A stretch of DNA of 64,000 bases, taken from assembly GCA_935421135.1 (NCBI GenBank), contig OW285196.1, positions 1,922,001 to 1,986,000 of the forward strand, in the 5' to 3' direction. The DNA comes from Bugulina stolonifera. Taxonomy: Eukaryota > Bryozoa > Gymnolaemata > Cheilostomatida > Bugulidae. Positions 26,201 through 38,200 of this stretch are shown in pieces. Below the pieces are notes generated by a model that was given only the letters and a program-made list of their open reading frames with translations, was not told the DNA's origin and did no database searches. A program made the translations under genes and the position numbers. Position 1 is the first letter of the stretch; each line of letters begins with the position of its first letter.

Positions 26201-29200
26201 AAAGCTTTCATTTTCGAATAGAGAGATGAGTGCATTGGACACTTCCAGACCAGACTTGGAATGAAGAGGAAAGACCCATGCTTTCCGTGAGAAGGCATCT
26301 ATGCAGGTGAGCAAAAATGTTACTCCATCATTTGAGTCCTTGTGCGCACGCACATCCACGAGATCTGCCTGGAGTTGTTCACCAATCCCACTCACAAACG
26401 TTTTTCTCCTTGTAAACTTCATTCTAATCGGGCGATGAAGAGTGTATGCGTCTTGACTTCTCAACCACTTCTCAACATCATTCTCATTAATACCAGGAGG
26501 AGAAGCTAAAACTAACTTTCTCTTTCCTCCAAAAGATGGTGGTTGAGGAGGGGAGAAGTAAATATCACGTAGACCTTCATCTATATCATCCATCTTTCTG
26601 TTTTACTATTGCTTGCAAGAGGGGTTTTAGGAAGCTTTCGCCTAGACCTAGTTTTGATAGGACTTCTATTTTCACCCTTCCCACTCCAACGTGCGCCAGC
26701 TTCTGACCTCTCTGGTTTTGTTTCTCTCCTATATGGGTGTGGTAGTGGTGACCTTGAGCCACTTCGCCTCTTTTCATCATCTCTTTTTTTCTCTCGCCCT
26801 CGCTCTTGTGCTTCTTCTTCTCTTTGTCTCCATGTATGCATTTCATTAAACCTAGTGTTAATTCCCTCTAATGTATTATACAACTCCTGCTGCGGATGGC
26901 GTGATCTCTCCAACTCTTTTAGGAACTTATTCATTTTATGAGCATGTTGCTCTAGCTGAGAGTAGATGTCTGTATCAGAGTTTTTGAGGTTAGATATTAC
27001 ATCTTTTCTGCTTTTTTCTGCCAGGAGTAGATCCCCATTTGTAGAGAGTGAGGGTAGATGCTCTCCTTCTTTTTTGTTGTTTCTACTATTCATTGATTCA
27101 TATGTATGTTTATCCATAAGAAGATACTTTTTAGAAAACTTGAGACTCATTTCACCTTCGTCCACCGCCTAATCCACCAAGCACACCTCCGAGTAAACTT
27201 GCCAATGGCTTCAAAAGAAGACCTAAAAATCCGCCACGTTGTAGGATTAACTTTTTCTGCCTCACACTAGTACGAGAGTTGGTGAGATCCTCAATGGCCC
27301 TTCTATGTCGACGTAGAGAGTTCAACTGAGCGGTAGTTAGATGAACATTACCTAATAATACATTTCTAGCACACTCAACAAGAGCGAGTATAAGGTCTTT
27401 GTTAGCCTCAGCAATGGTTGAATCTCTGATGGTTGCAGATGCTTTCGTCAGTGCATATATACTCAAGGCATTCCTCCTCAACCTTGGAGAATACTCGGGT
27501 GAATTAATGTATCTCATGCTTGATGATGGATGCGCTCTCTTCGAGTCCAAGACAGTTTATGGAGAGAGTAGAGATGTGAATGCTACTTATATTCCAGGGT
27601 ATTCGGGATATATACAGTCATGGGAGAGTGCTCAGAAGCAAAATTACCGATCAGTCTAGCCCACTCCGGGGTTTCCTGGCGAAGATTCAAGAATAGAAAA
27701 GAGTGTGGCTTACGTGTAGCATCACTAAAAGCTTCTTGAACAGCTCTTGTACTCTGAGGAAAAGCCTGCTTTGCAAGATTGGTAACAGACATTCCGTCTC
27801 TGGGGTTCTTGAACAAGAAAAAGTACTGCGAGTTTATTGACACTGTTCTATTATCTTTCGGGAAAAGGTTCTGTAGTAAGAAAAAGACGCTTATGTTCAG
27901 GTGGTGACTGAACTTTGTAAAGATTGCATTAGTAGTCTCTTTCCCCCCGACTTCACCCATCAAGTCATCAATGATGAGCCAGCGATTCTTCCCATCACGC
28001 TCTATATCCATTTCTACATCAATGAGTCCTGAATGAAACCTTACTTTATCCTTGTAATCCTCAAAGCGGCGTTGCCAAACTCCATAGCAGTAAATGATTT
28101 CAACAGGAGTGGGTGAAGCAATTTCATCAACTCTCCTAATAAGACTAAATAGTAGTTCCGTTTTTCCACTCCCTGTTGGACCACAGACTAGAGCTGTGAA
28201 GGGACTCTGCAAGCGAAGATCGATTTCTTGGTGTGGACGCATGCTGATCCAGTTGAGTAGCTAATAGAGTTGTGTTTGTTTTTAAAAAGTGTCCTTGCTT
28301 AAGTACTCCTTTGTCTTTGCCATTGGGTGGTTCCCTATCACTTAGATATGTGTAAACTGATGGTGATAAAGATGAGCAAGAAAGTATAAATAGTATTATG
28401 ATTATGTAGAATGTGAACTTCTTTCTTTTGTTGCTTCTCTCTCCTATTTGCTCCCTTCCCTCTTCAGCAGAGATAGCTACTACTTCATCTAAGAGACCAT
28501 CAGCCACATCTTCATAATTCTCATTTCTACATACTACCTCTTGCTTTGACATCTTGCCCTTGTTTGAGAGAACGATTGGAATCTATACACTTTTATTCAT
28601 CATTACTTTCTCCTGTTGGAACCCACTGTGGTAGTTTACTATCTTCCCCTTCTGCTTTTGCATCATTATCATCTAGTTTGTTAGCCAGGTGGGGAATTAT
28701 GTGATCAATAATTGATACACTATCCATTTTTTCTTCTTCTTCTTCTTTTTGCAAACGCTCGATTTCCATCATTAACCTCTCTTTTTCCATTCTTTCCTCT
28801 GTTAACTTTTTTTCTAAGAAGGCAATGCGATTTGTTCTTCTCTCTTTTCTTGCATCAATTCTCTGTTGCATCTCTAGTGCTTCTTTCCACCCCAGTGCTC
28901 CTGCCAATTCCACTTTCTTTAGTGCCAATTCTTGTTCTATCTTTCTAATCTCTTGTTCCCTTTTGTCACACATTTCAACCTCTTCTTTAGTTTCTACATG
29001 AGTTTGCTCTTCTATCATAATCTGCTTATTCTCTCCTGTAGAAGTCTCTCTCACTTCCACCCTAGCTTCTCCTGGTGAAGGGCTTCTTATCTCCTCTAAC
29101 CCGTTTTTGGATGAATCTAGTTCTCCAATGTCACACATTTCAACCTCTTCTATCATAACCTGGTTAGTCTCTCCTGTAGAAGTCTCTCTCACCTCTAATC

Positions 29201-32200
29201 TAGCATCTCCTGGTGAAGGACTTCTTATCACCTCTAACCCATTTTTGGATGGATCTAGTTCTCCAAACAATCGCCCTGCATATAGCGTATTACCTCTACT
29301 AAGAATTAAACCAGGGATGCTTTCTTCATTGTAACTCCTCTTCGCTCGCGATTTCTCCTTCCCATCCTCAAAGCGACATCTTCTTGCCCCATCCTTTAAT
29401 ATGTTCAATACTCTATGATAGAGTTCATTCTTTGAACCTTCCCCACCAGGTTCATTATCCAGATATAGTAAGAAGTGAGTGTTAAAAGTGGCCTCCGCTC
29501 CCACACCAGTTTCATCCCAGTTTCTATCTTCAATAATCTTCTCAACCTCCACTCTACACCAGGTTGACAACTCTGCATTCCTAAGAAGGAGTAAGGGAGA
29601 AGAAACGGATGCGTTTTTTGTTTCTACCATAGATGAAAATCTTGACCTAGCTCCTGTTAAGTCTTCATAACAAAGTGCCATTTTCCTCAACTTTTCCTCT
29701 CCTATCTTAAAAGGGATATTCATAGAGAGTGAAAGTGTTCTAAAATAGATGGCAAGCTCTACCACTAAGGAATTATGAGCGAGTCTGTCAACCCAATACC
29801 ACATCCATGGACTATTCGTTTCTTCGATATTACTTTTGATCATATAATCCCATACAGACTTCGGGAGGACTTCCTTTAAAAGTACATATCTCCCCGCTGC
29901 TCCTTTGGTGAGAAAAGACATGTTTGCTATGACTAAGTCTTCTTTGTATTAATACTATCATCAGTCAAACTTATCTTTTATAGTCCCACCCCAGTGGAAC
30001 TCGGAATGGGCGGCGGGCCGCTGCCTAGTCGCTTGGCCCGGTGGATACGGGGCACCGGCGTCGCCTCCACGTGTACGGTCGGCGCCGCACGCAACGTGGG
30101 CGGACGCGGCTTGACCGCCTCAAACGATTGGTCGTTCGGGTGAGTGGGGGTTGCGGGGTGGGGAGGGTGGGCGGCGGTGGAGGAGGGGTGGCGGTGATGA
30201 CGGTGATGGCGGCGGCGGCGGCGGCGGCGGTGGTGGTGGTGGTGGCGGCGGCGGCGGCGGTGGCGGTGGTGGTGGTGGCGGCGGTGGTGGTGGTGGCGGT
30301 GGTGGCGGCGGCGGCGGTGGCGGCGACGGTGGTGAGGGCGGTGGTGGTGGCGGCGGCGGCGGCGGTGGTGAGGGTGGCGGCGGCGGCGACGGCGGTGGCG
30401 CGGACGGGACGAGGGCGGTGGCGGGGAGGAGGGAGGAGTGGGAGGTGGGGGAGGGGGAGGGGAGGAGGGTGGGAAGGAGGAAGGGAAGGGGTCGTGGCCG
30501 GGTTCGGGGTCAAGTGTGCAAATGTTTTTTCGACCAATCAGAAGGGGGGATTTTGGGGTGACCTTGGCAAGGTCGTGTGCAAAATTTTTGTGCTCTTCTG
30601 TGATTGGTTGAAATCGGAAATACCGGCTTGTGATTGGTTGAAAACAGGGGTCAATGAGTGCGTGTCTGTCTAGAAGTGCACTGACTATACTACTACCATG
30701 TACTATATTCTATAACTTTAGACCATGTACTATATTCTATATCTTTAGACCGTGTACTATATTCTATATCTTTAGATCGTGTACTATATTCTATATCTTT
30801 AGACCTTGTACTATATTCTATAACTTTAGACCTTGTAGGCCTACTATATTCTATATCTTTAGACCGTGTACTATATTCTATATCTTTAGACCGTGTACTA
30901 TATTCTATATCTTTAGACCATGTACTATATCCTATAACTTCAGACCGTGTACTATATTCTATATCTTTAGACCTTGTACTATATTCTATATCTTTAGACC
31001 TTGTACTATATTCTATATCTTTAGACCGTGTACTATATTCTATAGCTGTAGACCATGTACTATATTCTATAACTTTAGACCATGTACTATATTCTATATC
31101 TTTAGACCGTGTACTATATTCTATATCTTTAGATCGTGTACTATATTCTATATCTTTAGACCATGTACTATATTCTATAACTTTAGACCATGTACTATAT
31201 TCTATAACTTTAGACCATGTACTATATTCTATAACTTTAGACCATGTACTATATTCTATATCTTTAGACCATGTATATTCCGTGTGCACAAACTGCCGAA
31301 GCCAGATGAAGACAGTGGATTCATGATGCCAGTATTTGCATTTGTTATAACTAAACTTCGACCAATACCTGGGATGAGCACGGTAATCCACAACACTAAT
31401 CCATATAGTCTATAGTCTGTGATGGCAGTGTTATGGAGCATATGGAATATAATCACACCATACATCTCTACCAGTGCTGCACGGTATTTCGGCATCATTC
31501 AGTTTTTTTTCTTTCGGAATCAGAACCGAATGCAGGGGTTCACTACGATTCAGTTTTGAAATTAAAACTGCGCTTGGTCCCTTAGTGCACTCACTTTCGA
31601 TAACGGCCGGTGTTGCGAACATGTGAATTTATGCTTTGCTTCTTTTAACCCTTATACATGTACTTTGATGCCATCCTTGGAATGTAGACTTAGCTGCAGC
31701 CATAATATTATCACGCAATGGTTATTTATTGTAGTTTCACTCCATTATAGCAGTTACAATTGCATATTATTATAACTAATTAATTGCAATTTATTAAAGA
31801 AAATTAGAAATGGCCGCCATTACAGTTTAAAAGCAAAGTGTGACAACTACCAACATTGAGTATTTAGTTTTTGGTCCGATTCGTTTTTTCCTGAATTTAC
31901 AAAAACTGAATTAAACTGAGAGGTAGAATACAACTTTGATATCATTCAGTTTTTTGAAAAATCAGCAGAAAATCTAAATGCACATGCAAATCAAAACCGC
32001 CCAGCACTAATCTCTACCCAGATCATTGTATAACTATTACTGAATACAGTACAGAATGTTTAGATATGCATAATTATATTATATCACCTGTAGATATGGG
32101 AGTCATGCCTCTTGGAGGAAACTAACACACGTCACTCTAGCAGTGAACAGTTGATTATGGCTGTAAAGGAAGTCCAGTACTACGCTATTCTACAACAGAA

Positions 32201-35200
32201 ACTGTATAAAGGGTAACATGCATATTTTTTCTTGGCATCAGCTAGAGTTCCAAACATAAACAACACATCAATCTAACTGAGATTGGACGAACAATGTCAT
32301 CTGTGCATATAGATATCTAATGGTGCGACAGTGTAGTGGTTTAATATATACAGGCTCTAGGATAATACAATCATGTATACATCTTGTCAAGCACTTTACC
32401 TGGCGATACACACTATTCAATGGGTGTACATGTATATGGGCCAAATCATGGGGACTGTCCCAGAGTGGGTTGCAGACCCGACACAGATTTAATTTTCTTT
32501 GTTACCACGTGAAAGAGGACGTTGAGTTTAGTCTATCTGTAACAGGAAATTTTTTTAACCCTAACGGTGTGGCAATGGGACCCCTGTGAAAATGGCTCTT
32601 TTGGAGTTGTCTCCTCACATTTTGTCAATTTTTGATTTTTTGCATTTTTCTGCACTGAATATCTCTGAAACCATTTTTTTGATCTCTTTCAAATTTTGTG
32701 TGTGTTTTACCCTACCTCTATGGTATATTATTAGTCAACAGTTTAAAGCATAGATAGTTACAGGAGCTTACCATGCGGCAGCAAAGTCATGCAAAAAATG
32801 GCATCAGAAGTTGAGGTGGCAGATTTTGCCAATATTGGGGACGCTAGATTTCAGTTAACCCTTCAACAGAATGATAATATTTTGATTGACTACATTCATG
32901 TAGCCTTCTTGATTCATGTTATAACTAAAAAACAATAATTTTTTCTCAACTTCCTGTTTAACACACACTTTTCACAATGGCCGCCAACAAAATCAGTGTT
33001 GCGGCAGCGTTTTGGCAGCAAAGATGCACAATGACTGCGGTAAAAACTTTAGGTTTAAAACATGTTTCCTATACAATTCACACCTGTAGATTTCGTTTCT
33101 GCTTTTTGACTTTTTCTACTAGCAAATTAGCATCAAAGTCCCTTCTCATTTAGCTCTCATTTACATGCATTTGCATGCTATTCTATATACTGTGGATTTC
33201 ATTCAACCCTCATCAGCAGGTGCACTTGCAGATTCTGAGAGACTGAACTCGGATGCAGGTATGTTTGGTTGTGCAGCAGCAAATGAGAATGACGGAGATG
33301 GGATGTCATGGTACAGTATACGTATTGATACTTCACCATCAGAAGTTCTCCGTGCTATTAATGATTGTTCTTGTTGTTCGAAGCAGTGATGCATTCTGGT
33401 GCCTGGTATCATTGGTGCATTGCTGTGCCTATCATCCTGCTGCTTCTGATACTTTTTTACATTTTGTCTCTCTCTGAGTACAGGAAATTCGTTCATAATT
33501 CTCTCTCTTGTCCAGCTGTCTGGTAGGAGCGTTATAAGGCGTATCTAATCAGCTCTTGAACTGACTAATATTTTGGCTCTGATTCATTCAATTAACTTTC
33601 CATAATCATCTTCGCTCTGAGTGGGTTCCACCCCAGTCATGTCCGCCAGCTTGCTTGCTACTGCATCAGTAACCTGAGCTAACTTTCGACTTATATAGGC
33701 TTTTCTTTTCACTGTGGACATTCGGGCAACTTCATATGGTTTAATTGGTGTTGCAAACTCTGTGAGAGATGGATTGATTGATCCCAATGACTCTTCTATT
33801 TCCTGATTATCCTGAGGGTGATAGTTGGAATCCATTGTAGTACATGTTGGAGTTTCTGTTGTAGGATTATCTAAATAAGTTCGTAATTTCCTGATACAAT
33901 TACAACAAATCTTTCTTCCTTCATGGCTATCTATACCAATCTGGCTGAGTTCAATTTGGAGTTTTTGTGTTACATAGGCAACGTTTTTTGAACTGCCTGA
34001 CTTTGTTTTATGCATTTGAAATGGATCAAAGCAGCAACGATTGACATGAATGTTTGATGTGTACGATGTTGTGAAAATGGCTAGATGGTGGCAGCATATT
34101 AAGTTGGTGGAATTGAGCCTAACACCTACAAATCACAGAAATAGGTTCTAATAGAAATGATGTCAAAATATGAGAGATATTTGCTCTTCATCCTTAAAAG
34201 TTTTTCAGGTGTCAACGTCAAAACATTGATGCAATTGGGTCCTTAAGGCACCGTATTTTCATAAACCAATGCGCACCCATCAAAATGTCAACAAGCTGTC
34301 ATGCTTCATAATAAACAGTCCATTAAACTTCACCTTCCACTAATTACATACCTGACCGTTCGCTGACCACATGAACATTTATTCCAACCGGAACAACAGC
34401 GTTGCTGCCTAGTTGCCGTTCAGCAGTAGTAATGTACTTGGATTCAAAGCACTTTGATATCATATGTAGTTTACATGGATTTGAAAGTGATGCCATAGTA
34501 GCTGACTGATTGTGCACTGTTCAGGTAGACTGGTTGCTCAATAATGACTAGTGCAGTTCTATTCCTGTGTTTTTTCATTGGAATGATAGGCAAGTCACCC
34601 TGTTTTAGTGAGTTATGCTACCTCTGTGCATTATCACTGTTGTTTACTGTTAGAAAGGGAATGCCCAACATTTGTCATTATTATACATGGATAATCAGAG
34701 ATTGCTAGTGGCCATGTAAAACATTTGAATATGTGTGAGCTAAAATGGTATAAGAGAGAGACTGTTATTAGTATTGGAATGGGAGCACAGTATATAGAAT
34801 AGCATGCAAATGCATGTAAATGAGAGTTAAATGAGAAGAGACATTGATGCTAATTTTCTAGCAGAAAGAGTCAGAAAGCATTGATTTTCACTGCAGAAAT
34901 GAAAGCTACAGGTGTGAATTGTATAGGAAACATGTTTTAAACTTAAAGTTTTCACCGCAGTCATGGTGCATTTTTGCTGCCAAAACGCTGCCACAGCACT
35001 GATTTTGTTGGCGACCATTGTCAAAAGTGCGCGTAAAACAGAAAGTTGAGAAAAATTTATTGTTTTTTAGTCATAACATGAATCAAGAAGGTTACATGAA
35101 TGTAATCAATCAAAATATTACCATTCTGTTGCAGGGTTAACTGAAATCTAGCGTCCCCAATATTGGCAAAATCTGCCACCTCAACTTCTGATGCCATTTT

Positions 35201-38200
35201 TTGCATGACTTTGCTGCCGCATGGTAAGCTCTTGTAACTATCTAAGATTTAAACTGTTGATTAATAATATACCATAGAGGTAGGGTAAAACACACACAAA
35301 ATTTGAAAGAGATCAAACAAATGGTTTCAGAGATATTCAGTGCAGAAAAATGCAAAAATTCAAAAATTGACAAATTGTGAGAAGACAACTCCAAAAAAGC
35401 CATTTTCACAGGGCTCCCATTGCCACACCGTTAGGGTTAAAAAAATTTCCTGTTACAGATAAACTAAACTCAACGTCCTCTTTCACGTGGTAGCAAAGAA
35501 AATTAAATCTGCGTCGGGTCTGCAACCCACTCTGGGACAGTCCCCATGATTTGGCCCATATGTATTAGCTACACATGTGTAATAGTGTTATATCATATTA
35601 TGCATGGTAGTTATGTTTTAGTGTGCAATAAGCAATGGCTGCGATCATGTGTCATGCTCTGCCTGATACAGTAGTTAGTAGTGTGTACACTCCGCTATCA
35701 TATACGATGTACATGTAATTTGATAGGCACAAGCTAGAGGATGGTGAACAGCCTCGTGTTGATCTCTTCTCTCCGGAGAACGACAGGGTGCCCCGCTACA
35801 CCATCTATGTGGTTGACTCTAAGGTTAAATCTAAATCTAATAACAAGTTTGCTGTATTCATAACTCCGCAAGGGCAGTAAGTATATCATAGTGGTCATAC
35901 ATATCAGTGGTCATACCTCTCAGTGGTCATACCTCTCAGTGGTCATACATATCAGTGGTCATACCTATCAGTCGTCATACATGTCAGTGGTCATACCTAT
36001 CAGTGGTCATACATGTCAGTGGTCATACATGTCAGTGGTCATACCTCTCAGTGGTCATACATGTCAGTCGTCATACCTATCAGTCGTCATACATGTCAGT
36101 CGTCATACATATCAGTGGTCATACATGTCAGTGGTCATACCTATCAGTGGTCATACATGTCAGTGGTCATACCTATCAGTCGTCATACATGTCAGTCGTC
36201 ATACATATCAGTGGTCATACATGTCAGTGGTCATACATATCAGTGGTCATACATGTCAGTGGTCATACCTATCAGTCGTCATACATGTCAGTCGTCATAC
36301 ATATCAGTGGCCATACATGTCAGTCGTCATACATACCAGTGGTCATACATATCAGTGGTCATACATATCAGTGGTCATACCTATCAGTTGGGTGTTTAGT
36401 CACTTAGACATCTCTGGTGGAGGACCTACACGGAGACCTATCGTGCTAATACACTGAGACCAACCGTGCTAATACACTGAGACCTACCGTGCTACTACGC
36501 TGGTACAATTTAGCAGAGGGCGTGATTCTCATTTCACAATCAATATTTCCTCTGACTGGTAGCCTATCTAGTTGCAAAGCAATGGTATATATTTTGGAGT
36601 TGTGCTCTCTCTGAATATAAGGAAAGACAACTCCCACAATTGCTATAAGCTAGTGTTAGTCTGTGTGTGTCCCGTGTGATAGTAGAAGTGCTATTAGCTG
36701 TGTACATGATCATCCTGATGAGTTGGTGAATTAGATCAGAAATGTGCAGTTAGTCTGGTACGACTAGCAGATGTTTCATTAGCGCCTCTCCCCTCCCACT
36801 GACATTCCTCGTGTTTTCAACTGTTTAGAGAGGTGTCCATACCAGTCCTAGACATGCATTGCTGCGATCTGTTGTCTGTTTGATTGTTACCCAACCCCCC
36901 TGAATTAAGTACAACATTTCCTTTCACTCTTTATCTCTTATGCGTTCACATAACTATGATTATAATATATTTTTAGCATGGAATTTGTCTGTGAGCAGTC
37001 AAAGACGCGTTTCAAATCCATGAAAATTCCAGTCCCTGACTGGGGTTTGAACCCGGGGCATCTACGGCACCTAATCGCCTAGCACAGTGAACAGAACATG
37101 CTACCACTACACCAGCTCAGCAACCCTGTTACGAGTTGCTGTTATGGGTTGCTGAGCTGGTTAGGGTTGCTGAGCTGGTGTAGTGGTAGCATGTTAACAC
37201 TGTTCACTGTGCTAGGTGATTAGGTGCCGTACAGGCCCCGGGTTCAAACCTCAGTCAGAGACTGGTATTTTCATGAATTTGAAACAGTCTGCTCACTGCT
37301 TACAGACAATTTCCTTGCTAAAAATACATTATATATATAGAAAATGGCCGAACCCCCTAACATAACTATGATTGTTTGTAAGACCAAAATATTACATGTA
37401 GCCCGCATTACATTGGGAGTTGCCCCTCCTCACTAACATTCTTCTATAGGGGAGGTAACTATGAATTTGATGAAACATTTCATAGGGCCTACACTGACTC
37501 CATGATGGTTCATGGACAAATATAAGACAGTTTTACAATGAACCATTTACAATAAACAATCCCCAAGCAAATGAGGCTATACTTCAGTCAGCATACTGTA
37601 GTCCCATTATGCCCTAAGCAATGTGTTTGTAGGGAGTCTAAGTGGATGTATGCAACCAATGAGGGCAGACTAGAGTTATTATCCTCAGTCTATGTGGACC
37701 GTGTGCTGGTGGTGACCTTGAGTAGAGGTCACAAGTACCGAGATGTTGATCAGGTCAAGGCTGAACTGTCGAGTAAGGTTATGGAGCTAGCGCCCGCCAA
37801 CACCAAGGCAGATAAGGTGAGGAACCCAGTCTATAGAGAGTATAAGTACAATTGTGTGACATAATGAGTCATGGGTGGGATATTCTTTATCAAAAACTGG
37901 TAAGAGTTGTCTTCTCTATGATTGTATTCTTGATTCATCTTCAGCCAATCTAAAGGCTCGACTACACGAGAGGCCGATTGTTCTTTTTCGGCCTTCGAAG
38001 CCTCAGCAAATTGGCAACCCGTGTGCAAAGACCAACATGTTGGTACATGACTTCACGGAGCTCTGTGGTGATCAGTTAATATTAGATACAACGACTCCAA
38101 TTATATAGGTTGTTAAAACCAAGGAGTAAGAAGAGAAGGAGGCTCGTCCAAGAGGATTTTGTGTTCGATGCGCTCCTCGGTTTAAAAAGATTATCACATG

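Larger units (their letters stand above)
19817..30694. mobile_element. Polinton/Maverick element 1 (structural and integration genes, no polymerase)
   Basis: A 10,878-bp element lies between exact 6-bp target duplications ACCATG (19811-19816 and 30695-30700); six base pairs is the Polinton signature. The termini read AGTAGTATAGTCAGTGCACT and its reverse complement. Inside the TIRs, from the left, come a remnant of the polB leader, a large inverted 31-bp array, a truncated first exon of the acidic/OB gene, then ten minus-strand genes for protease, capsid, integrase, ATPase and unknown proteins. DNA polymerase and the OB-domain exon are absent, so it could not replicate alone. The gene cluster has no visible disabling change, which suggests a young insertion. 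Confidence 0.93.

Noticed and set aside
30693..31391. Minus-strand frame of DIEYSTRSK repeats across the 27-bp array
   Set aside because: Antisense shadow of the minisatellite, opposite to METTL13 and without splice or domain support.
35891..36457. Three frames of [13 protein letters not shown] repeats
   Set aside because: Produced by the 16-bp minisatellite; all three frames are open because the unit is stop-free.
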